Shown here piece after piece: positions 5,527-14,384 of a stretch of DNA of 31,955 bases. The position numbers and the translations under genes are program-made. Source of the stretch: a virus; IMG/VR virus record IMGVR_UViG_3300011116_001201, positions 1 to 31,955 of that record. One strand, given 5' to 3'. Below the pieces are notes generated by a model. It was not told where the DNA came from. It ran no database searches and worked only from the letters and a program-made list of their open reading frames with translations. Within the stretch, counting starts at the first letter, position 1; every line of letters begins with the position of its first letter.

Positions 5527-6894
5527 CTATTGATTTTTAATAATTGATTTCAGTTCTTCAATTTGCTTCTGTTGTTCTTTCACTGCTTCTATCAATACAC
5601 CAATCAATCCATTATAGTTGACTGACTTTATATCACCTTGAGTTACAAGTTCTGGAAGTACTTTTTCTAGTTCTTGTGCAATCACACCAATAGATGGTTT
5701 TTGATTTTCTTTCCAGTTGAATGTGACACCATTAAGTTTATTAATTTTATCAAGTGGGTTTACAATCGTCTGGATATTATCTTTGAGACTAATGTCTGAT
5801 GTGGAGTTGAAGTTTGCTGCTGCGATATCACCAGTTGCGGTTATTGCAGCAGCACCTACCGTTCCAGTAAATGTTGGAGATGCAGAAAGTACAACACTAC
5901 CAGTACCAGTACTAGCAGTAACACCAGTACCACCATTAGCAACAGGTAAAGTTCCAGTTACACCAGTTGTCAATGGTAATCCAGTACAACTTGTTAATGT
6001 TCCTGATGAAGGAGTTCCTAATGCTGGTGTTGTTAATGTAGGAGATGTTAAGGTCTTATTAGTAAGTGTTTGAGTTCTAGATAATGTTACTACCTCAACA
6101 CCCTCAATAGTCACAACACCAGCAGCACTACGAGCAAGTGTAGTATCTGTTGCATGACCCAACTCAATAGAACCAACACCCAACCCAATAGTTGTGGATG
6201 AAGTAATACCGGTAATAGGAAGTCCAGTACAACTTGTAAGAGTACCAGAACTTGGTGTTCCTAGCGCTGGTGTTGTTAATGTAGGTGATGTAAGAGTTTT
6301 ATTAGTTAATGTATCAGTAGAAGATGTAGTAACAATATTCACACCTTCAATTGCAACTACACCAGCAGATACTCTTGAGATTGTAGTATCTGTTGCGTGT
6401 CCTAACTCAATAGAACCAACACCCAATGCGGTTGATGTAGATGCCGTTAGACCACTTATAGGTAATGAAGTGCAGTTAGTAAGAGTACCAGAACTTGGAG
6501 TTCCTAATACTGGAGTAACTAATGTAGGACTTGTTGCAAATACAGCAGAACCAGAACCAGTCTCATCAGTTAATGCTGTTGCTAACTGTGCTGATGTAAA
6601 AGAACCTAATGATGTTGTGGTATTAACTGATGTAATAGCACCAGTTAAGTTTGGTATATTAGTCGTTGATGATGCAGTACCAGTTAATGCTCCAACGAAT
6701 GTAGTAGCAGTAAGAACACCTACACCATTGTGATTGGATAAATCTGCTTTGGCCTGTTCAAATCCACCTTGAGTTGTTCCATCATGAACACGAATAGATT
6801 GATTTGTATTATTTACAACGATTTCACCTACAGCACCAGTAAATGAATTATTCTGTGCAGTTGTTCCTCTTCTAAACTGAACTTGTGTAGGCAT
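5527..6894 (-). CDS. Tail fibre with S74 self-cleaving chaperone domain, 455 aa
   Basis: The N-terminus (MPTQVQFRRGTTAQNNSFTG, then AVGEIVVN and IRVHDGTTQGG) is the RGT...GEI...DG module found at the start of many phage receptor-binding proteins and related to the Mtd N-terminal domain. The middle consists of repeats of LTNKTLTSPTLTTPALGTPS followed by SGTLTSCTGLP. The end (from about residue 366: SDISLKDNI...SIGVIAQELEKVLPE...VNYNGLIGVLIEAVKE) is the peptidase S74 intramolecular chaperone, with Ser366 and Lys371 spaced five apart like the endosialidase Ser911/Lys916 dyad. The chaperone trimerises the fibre and then cuts itself off, so the mature fibre would end near residue 365. GGAG lies 15 bases before the ATG, a long spacing. 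A terminator follows. Confidence 0.9.
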   Translation of the reverse strand: MPTQVQFRRGTTAQNNSFTGAVGEIVVNNTNQSIRVHDGTTQGGFEQAKADLSNHNGVGVLTATTFVGALTGTASSTTNIPNLTGAITSVNTTTSLGSFTSAQLATALTDETGSGSAVFATSPTLVTPVLGTPSSGTLTNCTSLPISGLTASTSTALGVGSIELGHATDTTISRVSAGVVAIEGVNIVTTSSTDTLTNKTLTSPTLTTPALGTPSSGTLTSCTGLPITGITSSTTIGLGVGSIELGHATDTTLARSAAGVVTIEGVEVVTLSRTQTLTNKTLTSPTLTTPALGTPSSGTLTSCTGLPLTTGVTGTLPVANGGTGVTASTGTGSVVLSASPTFTGTVGAAAITATGDIAAANFNSTSDISLKDNIQTIVNPLDKINKLNGVTFNWKENQKPSIGVIAQELEKVLPELVTQGDIKSVNYNGLIGVLIEAVKEQQKQIEELKSIIKNQ

Positions 6895-6935
6895 TTTTTT
6901 ATCAAAAGTCTCCTATTTGTATATTTAGGTTATTT

Positions 6936-7646
6936 TTAAGTCAGAACTCCAAAATCTTCAGTTTGAATTGAACCTGATGGAGTATTTAATAAATCATAAG
7001 AAGTAAAATCAGAAATAACTTGACCAAAAGAATCAGTATCACCAGAAGTAAATCCACCATAATCACCTATTGGAAAATCAGAAGATCCAGTATCAGCATA
7101 ATTTTTTGTAGATGCATCAGTTGCTGCCGATGGTTCAGCAAGATTAGTAATCTTATTTGATCCCATATTGAGACCGGTTGTGCTTATTGTGGCAATAAGA
7201 CTATTGTTTAAAATAAATTTAATTGAATCACTAGTAATAAAAACACTATTATTTTGAGAAGATAATCCAGTTGCAACACCAACAACATTGCCAACAAATC
7301 CTCCAGTTGAAGTAATAATTCCAGTTGAATTTATATTATGAGAATTTATATTACCACTTCCCAAATTTAATCCAGAAGAATGTAAAAATGATTCACCAAT
7401 TTTAAATCCAGTCGTATCAATTGTTGTAGCAGATCCAACAAGAACAATATTCTCAGTTCCATTGAGAGTAAGGGAACTTGTACCAACCGTTAAAATACCA
7501 GTAACTCTTACATCACCAGAAACATTTAAGTTTCCACCAACATCAAGTTTTGCTATTGGATTTGTGGTTCCAATACCAATATTTCTGGTTTCATCATTAA
7601 CAATTAATAATGACGCAAGTTGTGATAATTCTCTGGTATTGGCCAT
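6936..7646 (-). CDS. Fibre-like virion protein sharing the N-terminus of the giant fibre, 236 aa
   Basis: The start (MANTRELSQLASLLIVNDET, then IGIGTTNPIAKLDV) matches that of the 1876-aa protein encoded just before it (MAFNRDLSQLANFLEINSDG, then LGIGTNNPTAKLDV). The following block (GILTVGTSSLTLNGTENIVL, then GSATTIDTTGF and SGLNLGSGNINSHNINSTGI) is also paralogous to an internal block of the giant fibre. The C-terminus is unique and lacks an S74 chaperone. It is therefore a short paralogue built from the same attachment domain with a different tip. A CATAAATA late motif and a terminator of the upstream gene precede it. Confidence 0.85.
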   Translation of the reverse strand: MANTRELSQLASLLIVNDETRNIGIGTTNPIAKLDVGGNLNVSGDVRVTGILTVGTSSLTLNGTENIVLVGSATTIDTTGFKIGESFLHSSGLNLGSGNINSHNINSTGIITSTGGFVGNVVGVATGLSSQNNSVFITSDSIKFILNNSLIATISTTGLNMGSNKITNLAEPSAATDASTKNYADTGSSDFPIGDYGGFTSGDTDSFGQVISDFTSYDLLNTPSGSIQTEDFGVLT

Positions 7647-7668
7647 TAACTATGTTTTTCCTATGTCT

Positions 7669-7676
7669 TATTTATG
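7669..7676 (-). promoter_or_regulatory. Late promoter motif CATAAATA
   Basis: The minus strand reads CATAAATA directly after the T-run of the hairpin terminator, 23 bases before the ATG of the 236-aa fibre-like gene. Confidence 0.65.
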
Positions 7677-7705
7677 AAAAAAGGAGGAAGATTTCTCTTC
7701 CTCCT
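7677..7705 (-). terminator. Intrinsic terminator after the giant fibre gene
   Basis: A perfect 10-bp stem AGGAGGAAGA / TCTTCCTCCT (7705-7696 with 7691-7682) with a four-base loop is followed by Ts on the minus strand (7681-7677). It lies 22 bases past the stop at 7728. Confidence 0.9.
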
Positions 7706-7727
7706 CTAAATTTAATTTGGACTCAAA

Positions 7728-10700
7728 TTATTTTTTGAGTTCTTCAATTTCTGCCTGAAGAGCAGCAATCTGAGCACCTTGCTCTTTCACTGCCTCTATC
7801 AATACACCAATCAAACCATTATAGTTCACGGTCTTGTGAGTATCACCAGTCTGAACCAGTTGTGGTAAATGCTCTTCAATTTGTTGAGCAATCACACCAA
7901 TTGTTTCTTTTCCAGTTTCCTTCCAAGAGAAGTGAACACCCTCAAGTTTAGAAACGAGTTCAGATGCACTCTCAACCTGTCTGATATTTTCTTTGAGGTT
8001 GATATCAGAAGTAGAGTTAAAGTTACCTGCCTCAACATCTTTATTGAATACCCACTTGTCACCTGTAGAGGCATACAATAAGGTTGCACTTGCACCATCT
8101 ATAGTAATACCAGCACCATTAGCAGCAGCACTACTAGCAGCACCACTGGCAAGGGTAATGTTTATGTCATCCACAGTCATTGTGGTTGAATTGATGGTTG
8201 TTGTAGTGCCGTCTACTTGTAAATTACCCGCAATCACAACTAAACCAGTATTATCACCAACAGCAGCAGGGTCAATTGTAATCGTTGCAGGACCACTTAT
8301 GGTGTTCGTGTTGATTCCAATTGCAGATCCTGATGCACCGGTTACAAATTGAGCAGCGGTAATAATACCTGATGCATTAACACTTGTTAAAGAAATATTT
8401 GGATCAAGGTTAACAGTAACGGAATTTGATGCAGCAGAAGAAGTTAGGTTAGTACCACCTGAGATTGTTAAGGTTTCACTTAAAAGATTAATATTTTCTG
8501 AACCAGAATCACCTGAAACAGTAAGAGCAGTTCCAACAGCAGCAGTTGTTACTGCAGTCACTAATCCTTTAGCATTAACAGTAACAACTGGTATCAGAGT
8601 CTGTGAACCAAAGGATCCAACGTTGGAGTTAACTGTTGCTAATGTTCCTGTTCCAGTTACATTACCAGTACCATTAAATGACCCACTAGTGTAAGTTAAA
8701 TCTCCAGTGATTGCTATGGTTCTTCCTGTTTCAAGTTGAGTAGCAGAACTAGCTAAACCAGTTAGATTACCAACGAATGATGTCGCAGTAATAATACCAG
8801 TTGAATTAATATTGTGAGAAGTTATATTACCACTTCCAAGACTCAATCCAGTTGAATGAAGGAAAGAATTTGAAATTCTAAATCCAGAAGTAGTAATGGT
8901 TGTTGCAGATCCTACATTAACTTGATTATTCGAACCATCTAATGTAAGAGTGCTTGTACCAATTGTTAAGATACCAGTAATACGAGCATCACCATTCACC
9001 ACAAGTGCTGTTGTTGCACCACCAACAACAACATTGTTCAGTGTGGAAATTCCAACAACCTTAAGATTACCTGATATATCAACATCGTTGTTAATATCTA
9101 CAAGTCCGTTAAGTGTTGAGATACCACTAATATTCAGAGAAGTAAAGTTGTTGGGAGCAGCACCAACCGCAGCTTCAATAGTGGCAGTTGTGATTGCATC
9201 AAGAGCAGTAATATTAGAAAGTGTTGAGGTATTAACAAACTCTGAACCATTGTATGCAAGAAGGTTTCCTGTTGCAATACCAGAGAGAGTAACATCAGTT
9301 AGGTCATTCAGACTGCTAACTTGTCCTGTACCAGCACCAAGAGTACTATAAGACACAAACTCAACAGTATCATTCGCAAATGCAGCTTCAGAGAGAGTGA
9401 TTGTACTACCGTTACTTGCAGTGAATTCTCCAGAAGATAACTTAACACCATTCACAAATACATCAAGGAAGTTTACATTATATACAAAACTGAATAGTGT
9501 TTGTCCTGCTGTTGCAGTAAAGGTTTGTGTTGTTCTGGTTTGTGGTAATAGGTCATTAAAGGTTTTCCAAGTTACACCCACTCCAGTAGAAGCAATAATC
9601 TGATTTGCAGCACCAATAGTATTTCCAATAGAAACATAACCACCAATATTTAAATTGGTAACGGTTGATACTCCAGAAGAGTTGATGTTACCAGTTATAT
9701 TACCAACAAAACCTGAAGTAGCAGTTACAATACCAGTTGAGTTTACATTACCAACACTTAAGTTAGTAAGAGTTCCAACAGAAGTTAGTGAAGAATTAAC
9801 AACACCAGAACCAAGAGTATTTGAAGAAAGAACTTCGGTTCCATTAATCTTATAAGTCTTACCAGAAGCAAGATTAAAGTTTTCACTTGACTTTAATGCT
9901 GTGTTAGTATGATCGTAAGTTAAAGTATTGTCTGGCCCAATCTTAATACCCGCACCATCCGCAAGTATATCTGTAGTAGCAGTAGAAGCAATACCAACAA
10001 CGAAATCAGCAAGTTCTATGGTTGTGGAGTTAACAATAAATTGAGTTCCATCAACAAATAAGTCACCTTTAATTCTAACTGCACCAGTGTTGTCTCCAAC
10101 AGCAGCAGGGTCAATTGTAATCGTTTCAGGTCCAGAAATTGTATTAGTGTTAATACCAATTGCAGAACCAGAAGCACCAGTTACAAATTGAGTTGCGGTA
10201 ATAATACCTGATGCATTGATATTGGTTGCATTCAGTGAAGTAACTGTAGAAACTCCAGAAGAGTTAATGTTTCCAGTTACATTTCCAGTTAGATTACCAA
10301 CGAAACCTGAAGTAGCAGTGATGATACCAGAAGCAACAACACTTGTAAGTGAAATATTTGGATCAAGATTAACAGTAACAGTATTAGATGCAGCAGATGA
10401 AGTTAAGTTGGTTCCACCTGAAATAGTCAGAGTTTCTGTTAGAAGATCAATATTTTCTGAACCAGAGTCTCCAGTAACAGTTAATGCAGTTCCAACAGCA
10501 GCAGTTGTTACTGCAGTCACAAGACCCTTTGCATTAACAGTAACTACAGGAATTAAAGTTTGTGAACCAAAGGATCCAACGTTGGAGTTAACTGTTGCTA
10601 ATGTAGTAGCAGTGTTGACTGAAGTAATATCACCAGTTAAGTTGGGAATATTGGTGGTTGTGGCTGCAGTACCAGTTAGATTTCCAACAAAACCTGAAGT

Positions 10701-13358
10701 AGCAGTTACAATACCAGATGCATTAATATTGGTTGCAATCAGTGAGGTAACTGTAGAAACTCCAGAAGAATTAATATCACCAGTTAGATTACCAGTTACG
10801 TTTCCAGTGAGTGCTCCAACGAATGTAGTAGCAGTTGCAATGCCAGTAACAACAACACCAGATGCATTAGTATCAAATGAAGGTGCATTAACTTCACCAG
10901 TCAAGTTACCAGTTACATTTCCAGAGAAACCTGAAGTAGCAGTAATAATACCTGATGCATTAACACTTGTTAAAGAAATATTTGGATCAAGGTTAACAGT
11001 AACGGAATTTGATGCAGCAGAAGAAGTTAAGTTAGTGCCACCAGAAATTGTTAAAGTTTCTGTCAGTAAATCAATATTTTCTGAACCAGAGTCTCCAGTA
11101 ACAGTTAATGCAGTTCCAACAGCAGCAGTTGTTACTGCAGTCACAAGACCCTTTGCATTAACAGTAACAACTGGTATCAGAGTCTGTGAACCAAAAGATC
11201 CTACATTACTATTGACTGTTGCTAATGTTCCTGTTCCTGTTACATTACCAGTACCATTAAATGACCCACTAGTATAAGTTAAGTCTCCAGTGATTGCTAC
11301 AGTTCTTCCAGTTGCAAGTTGAGTAGCAGAACTAGCTAAACCAGTTAAGTTTCCAACGAAACCATTAGTAGCAGTAACAATACCAGAAGCATTAATATTA
11401 GTTGCATTCAACGAAGTAACAGTAGAAACTCCAGAAGAGTTAATGTTTCCAGTTACGTTTCCAGTTACGTTACCAGTAAGTGCTCCAACAAATGTTGTTG
11501 CAGTAATAATACCACTTGAGTTTACATTACCAACATTTAAGTTAGTAAGAGTTCCAACAGAAGTGAGTGATGAGTTAACAACACCAGAACCAAGAGTTGT
11601 AGAAGAAAGAACTTCAGTATTATTAATCTTATAAACTTTACCTGAGGCAACGTTTAAGTTCTCTGAAGAACCTAGATTGTCTCCAGAATCCTGGAATTGA
11701 AAGGTTTTATTACCATCACCAGAGGTAATAGTAATACCAGCACCATCGGCAGCTGCATCATTAGCAGCACCATCAGCAATCTGAATATTTTTATCGTCTA
11801 CAGTAACCGTTGTTGAGTTAATAGTGGTTGTTGTGCCATCAATCTGCAGGTCACCTTTGATTACAACTAATCCGGTGTTGTTTCCAACAGCAGCAGGATC
11901 AATCGTGATTGTAGCAGGACCAGAGATTGTATTGGTATTAATACCAATTGCAGAACCAGAAGCACCAGTTACAAATTGAGTTGCAGTAACAATACCAGAG
12001 GTATTAATATTAGTTGCATTCAACGAAGTAACAGTAGAAACTCCAGAAGAGTTGATATCACCAGTTAGATTTCCAGTTACGTTTCCAGAGAAACCACTGG
12101 TTGCAGTAATAACACCTGATGCAACAACACTTGTTAAAGAAATGTTTGGATCAAGGTTAACAGTAACAGTATTGCTAGCAGCAGATGAAGTTAAGTTGGT
12201 TCCACCAGAGATTGTTAAAGATTCTGTTAAAAGATTAATATCTTCAGAACCAGAGTCTCCAGCAACTGTTAAAGCAGTTCCAACAGCAGCAGTTGTTACT
12301 GCAGTCACTAATCCTTTAGCATTAACAGTAACAACTGGAATCAAGGTTTGTGAACCAAAGGATCCTACATTACTATTGACTGTTGCTAATGTAGTAGCAA
12401 GATTGAGTGAGGTAATATCACCAGTTAAGTTGGGAATATTAGTTGTTGTGGCTGCAGTACCAGTTAGATTTCCAACAAAACCTGAAGTAGCAGTTACAAT
12501 ACCAGATGCATTAATATTGGTTGCAATCAGTGAGGTAACTGTAGAAACCCCAGAAGAGTTGATGTTGCCAGTTACATTACCTGATACATTTCCTGTTAAA
12601 GCACCAACAAACCCATCAGAAGAAGTAGTAATACCAGTAACAACAACACCAGATGCATTAGTATCAAATGCAGCAGCATTAACTTCACCAGTTAAATTTC
12701 CAGAGAAACCAGAAGTTGCAGTTACGACACCAGATGCAACAACACTTGTTAAAGAAATGTTTGGATCAAGATTAACAGTAACAGTATTAGATGCAGCAGA
12801 TGAGGTTAAGTTGGTTCCACCAGAGATTGTTAAGGTTTCACTCAAAAGACTAATGTTCTCTGAACCAGAGTCTCCAGCAACCGTTAATGCAGTACCTACC
12901 GATGCAGTACCAGCAGCAGTTATTCTACCTTTAGAGTCAACAGTGAATGTAGCAACTTCTGTTGAAGAACCATAAGAACCAGGAGTGACTGCAGTGTTTG
13001 CTAATGTTCCAGTTCCGGTTACATTACCAGTACCATCAAATGACCCACTAGTATAAGTTAAATCTCCAGTGATTGCTATAGTTCTTCCAGTTGCAAGTTG
13101 AGTAGCAGAACTAGCTAAACCAGTTAGATTACCAACGAAACCTGAAGTAGCAGTTACAATACCTGATGCATTAATATTGGTTGCAGATAAATTACCAGAA
13201 ACTCTTGCATTACCAAGAACATCAAGTTTTGCTGTTGGATTATTTGTACCAATACCTAAATTTGTTTCTGAAGATGAAGGTATGATATTAACGAAAGTTC
13301 CGTCAGAGTTAATCTCTAGAAAATTTGCGAGTTGGGATAAATCTCTGTTAAATGCCAT
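7728..13358 (-). CDS. Giant repeat-built tail fibre with S74 chaperone tip, 1876 aa
   Basis: The N-terminus (SQLANFLEI...LGIGTNNPTAKLDVLGNARV) is an anchor domain shared with the 236-aa protein. The shaft is made of shuffled copies of a few blocks. SGIVTATSGFVGNLTG occurs many times. The block beginning GTALTVAGDSGSENISLLSE and running through LTISGGTNLTSSAASN to VTVNLDPNISLTSV occurs five times, and SFGSQTLIPVVTVNAKGLVT at least four times. Around residues 1280-1340 a single domain (TLFSFVYNVNFLDVFVNGVK) is homologous to the 186-aa protein encoded upstream. The end (from Ser1784: SDINLKENI...VNYNGLIGVLIEAVKEQG) is an S74 chaperone with the Ser1784/Lys1789 dyad and a coiled-coil tail. The protein is inferred to be a long receptor-binding fibre. 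A late motif lies 84 bases upstream; no Shine-Dalgarno is clear. Confidence 0.9.
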   Translation of the reverse strand: MAFNRDLSQLANFLEINSDGTFVNIIPSSSETNLGIGTNNPTAKLDVLGNARVSGNLSATNINASGIVTATSGFVGNLTGLASSATQLATGRTIAITGDLTYTSGSFDGTGNVTGTGTLANTAVTPGSYGSSTEVATFTVDSKGRITAAGTASVGTALTVAGDSGSENISLLSETLTISGGTNLTSSAASNTVTVNLDPNISLTSVVASGVVTATSGFSGNLTGEVNAAAFDTNASGVVVTGITTSSDGFVGALTGNVSGNVTGNINSSGVSTVTSLIATNINASGIVTATSGFVGNLTGTAATTTNIPNLTGDITSLNLATTLATVNSNVGSFGSQTLIPVVTVNAKGLVTAVTTAAVGTALTVAGDSGSEDINLLTESLTISGGTNLTSSAASNTVTVNLDPNISLTSVVASGVITATSGFSGNVTGNLTGDINSSGVSTVTSLNATNINTSGIVTATQFVTGASGSAIGINTNTISGPATITIDPAAVGNNTGLVVIKGDLQIDGTTTTINSTTVTVDDKNIQIADGAANDAAADGAGITITSGDGNKTFQFQDSGDNLGSSENLNVASGKVYKINNTEVLSSTTLGSGVVNSSLTSVGTLTNLNVGNVNSSGIITATTFVGALTGNVTGNVTGNINSSGVSTVTSLNATNINASGIVTATNGFVGNLTGLASSATQLATGRTVAITGDLTYTSGSFNGTGNVTGTGTLATVNSNVGSFGSQTLIPVVTVNAKGLVTAVTTAAVGTALTVTGDSGSENIDLLTETLTISGGTNLTSSAASNSVTVNLDPNISLTSVNASGIITATSGFSGNVTGNLTGEVNAPSFDTNASGVVVTGIATATTFVGALTGNVTGNLTGDINSSGVSTVTSLIATNINASGIVTATSGFVGNLTGTAATTTNIPNLTGDITSVNTATTLATVNSNVGSFGSQTLIPVVTVNAKGLVTAVTTAAVGTALTVTGDSGSENIDLLTETLTISGGTNLTSSAASNTVTVNLDPNISLTSVVASGIITATSGFVGNLTGNVTGNINSSGVSTVTSLNATNINASGIITATQFVTGASGSAIGINTNTISGPETITIDPAAVGDNTGAVRIKGDLFVDGTQFIVNSTTIELADFVVGIASTATTDILADGAGIKIGPDNTLTYDHTNTALKSSENFNLASGKTYKINGTEVLSSNTLGSGVVNSSLTSVGTLTNLSVGNVNSTGIVTATSGFVGNITGNINSSGVSTVTNLNIGGYVSIGNTIGAANQIIASTGVGVTWKTFNDLLPQTRTTQTFTATAGQTLFSFVYNVNFLDVFVNGVKLSSGEFTASNGSTITLSEAAFANDTVEFVSYSTLGAGTGQVSSLNDLTDVTLSGIATGNLLAYNGSEFVNTSTLSNITALDAITTATIEAAVGAAPNNFTSLNISGISTLNGLVDINNDVDISGNLKVVGISTLNNVVVGGATTALVVNGDARITGILTIGTSTLTLDGSNNQVNVGSATTITTSGFRISNSFLHSTGLSLGSGNITSHNINSTGIITATSFVGNLTGLASSATQLETGRTIAITGDLTYTSGSFNGTGNVTGTGTLATVNSNVGSFGSQTLIPVVTVNAKGLVTAVTTAAVGTALTVSGDSGSENINLLSETLTISGGTNLTSSAASNSVTVNLDPNISLTSVNASGIITAAQFVTGASGSAIGINTNTISGPATITIDPAAVGDNTGLVVIAGNLQVDGTTTTINSTTMTVDDINITLASGAASSAAANGAGITIDGASATLLYASTGDKWVFNKDVEAGNFNSTSDINLKENIRQVESASELVSKLEGVHFSWKETGKETIGVIAQQIEEHLPQLVQTGDTHKTVNYNGLIGVLIEAVKEQGAQIAALQAEIEELKK
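8386..12850 (-). repeat. Long near-identical coding repeats within the giant fibre gene
   Basis: The coding blocks for 'DSGSENI..LLTETLTISGGTN' and 'SFGSQTLIPVVTVNAKGLVT' recur at about 8.4-8.6, 10.35-10.6, 10.95-11.2, 12.1-12.4 and 12.75-12.85 kb. Stretches of tens of bases are identical or nearly so. These are protein-coding repeats, suited to recombination between fibre blocks, not a non-coding array. Confidence 0.8.
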
Positions 13359-13376
13359 GGTTTTAAGTGTTAGGGG

Positions 13377-13409
13377 GGTAGAAAAAATTGTTTACATTAA
13401 GTTTCTACC
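13377..13409. other. Hairpin in the leader of the giant fibre gene
   Basis: GGTAGAA (13377-13383) and TTCTACC (13403-13409) are perfect 7-bp arms around a 19-base AT-rich loop. It lies between the late motif at 13442 and the ATG at 13358, so it would be in the mRNA leader. It is not followed by a T-run and does not look like a terminator. A regulatory or stability role is possible but unproven. Confidence 0.45.
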
Positions 13410-13441
13410 ATCTTCGTGACTAGCACTAGGCATCGTATGAT

Positions 13442-13449
13442 TATTTATA
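13442..13449 (-). promoter_or_regulatory. Late promoter motif TATAAATA
   Basis: An exact TATAAATA on the minus strand, 3 bases past the stop of the 186-aa gene and 84 bases before the ATG of the giant fibre. Confidence 0.7.
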
Positions 13450-13452
13450 ACT

Positions 13453-14013
13453 TTACCAATTCTCTAATGAAATTCTTTTCCAAGAATTTGGTGATGTGCA
13501 AATATAAAAATATAAAGAGTCATATGCAGTTTGACCGGGACTTCCTGAAGATGATGATGTTAATGGTGGTGCAGAAATCATATTTGGTGCAATTCCAGTT
13601 GAAGCAGTATTATATGCAAGAACATCTACTGTTTCTCCACCAAAACAAGATTCATTAAGAACAATAGAAGTTCCACTTGTTCCAGTGAATTCACTATCTG
13701 TTAAACGAACCCCATTTATATAAACATCAACAAAACCAACATTATAAGAAACTGTAAAGGAAGTTTGTGCAACTCCTGCAGTAAAAACATTTCCGGTTCT
13801 TAATGTTGGAAATGTTGCCCAAGTTACACCGATTCCGGTAGATTCTAAATATTGCCCCGAAGTTCCAGTAGTTGTACCAGTACTGACTGAACCATTTAAA
13901 ACTACTTGCTGAAAAGATGAAATCCCTACAACTGATAGTGTTGTTTGATTTTCACTATAAGAAGAAATTCCTACATTTAATCTTGGTAACCGACCACTGA
14001 CTAACTTTGCCAT
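13453..14013 (-). CDS. Virion adhesin-like protein, 186 aa
   Basis: The start (MAKLVSGRLPRLNVGISSYS) leads into a short shaft. A domain at residues about 75-135 (FTVSYNVGFVDVYINGVRLT ... NESCFGGETVDVLAYNT) follows; the same domain occurs once inside the giant fibre. The C-terminus (SGSPGQTAYDSLYFYICTSP then NSWKRISL) is a small terminal module I recognise from several cyanophage fibre proteins. It is inferred to be a structural tail or fibre component. GAGAG stands near the ATG. It sits 19 bases after a small virion protein gene in the same transcription direction. Confidence 0.8.
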   Translation of the reverse strand: MAKLVSGRLPRLNVGISSYSENQTTLSVVGISSFQQVVLNGSVSTGTTTGTSGQYLESTGIGVTWATFPTLRTGNVFTAGVAQTSFTVSYNVGFVDVYINGVRLTDSEFTGTSGTSIVLNESCFGGETVDVLAYNTASTGIAPNMISAPPLTSSSSGSPGQTAYDSLYFYICTSPNSWKRISLENW

Positions 14014-14032
14014 TTATTTTATTTCTCTCTCT

Positions 14033-14374
14033 TTACTTAAGTGTTTCCAGAATACTTCCGGTAAATTTAATGTTAGAAGAATTGCTTCCTGATATAACCA
14101 AGACATCGTTTGATTCCAAAACCAACTTTCCATCAAGAAAACTTGCTGAATCATTAGCAGGTATTGGAAAACTTTTAACTATTTCTGTGGTGACTGCAAT
14201 TCCAGCAACAGTTCTTTGATGAGAGAATGTGACTGTTGCTGTTGTATTTCCAGTGTTTGCAGCTTGTGCAAGAATAATTACAGAAGCATATCCAACTGGA
14301 GCAGTATAAATTCCAACTGAATTGGTTGATACTACATTAGTGATTGTCTTAAATATGTTGAGTGGTAGTGCCAT
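14033..14374 (-). CDS. Small beta-rich virion protein, 113 aa
   Basis: The sequence alternates hydrophobic and polar residues (YTAPVGYASVIILAQAANTG, then TATVTFSHQRT, and LESNDVLVISGSNSSNIKFT), as in a compact beta-sandwich. Similar small proteins sit beside fibre genes in marine T4-like phages. It resembles the 123-aa protein near the right end of the window in length and pattern, but not closely in sequence. GGAGG precedes the ATG and lies within the last codons of the upstream gene (Gly-Gly-stop), a neat translational coupling. Confidence 0.75.
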   Translation of the reverse strand: MALPLNIFKTITNVVSTNSVGIYTAPVGYASVIILAQAANTGNTTATVTFSHQRTVAGIAVTTEIVKSFPIPANDSASFLDGKLVLESNDVLVISGSNSSNIKFTGSILETLK

Positions 14375-14384
14375 AATTTTTTAA

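Noticed and set aside
5527-6894. Mtd-like N-terminal module hinting at a diversity-generating retroelement
   Set aside because: No reverse transcriptase, template repeat or C-terminal variable lectin domain is seen; the protein ends in an S74 chaperone.
7869-8098. Short frames on both strands in the S74 region of the giant fibre
   Set aside because: They overlap the strongly conserved S74 domain in other frames and have no start signals.
10216-11277. A 353-codon open frame on the plus strand inside the giant fibre gene (also 12052-12975 and 6194-6733)
   Set aside because: It is the antisense shadow of low-complexity, Thr/Ser/Val/Asn-rich coding repeats, where stop codons are rare on the other strand. 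It has no ribosome-binding site, and its product is a repetitive Val/Pro/Thr string.
8386-12850. Regularly recurring short sequences (such as ACCAGTTACATTACC) that might look like a CRISPR array
   Set aside because: They lie in one long reading frame, the spacing is irregular, and the repeats encode the same peptide blocks. There are no spacers or cas genes.
13377-13409. Hairpin before the giant fibre as terminator
   Set aside because: It is not followed by a T-run on the minus strand and lies downstream of a late promoter motif, so I list it only as a leader hairpin.
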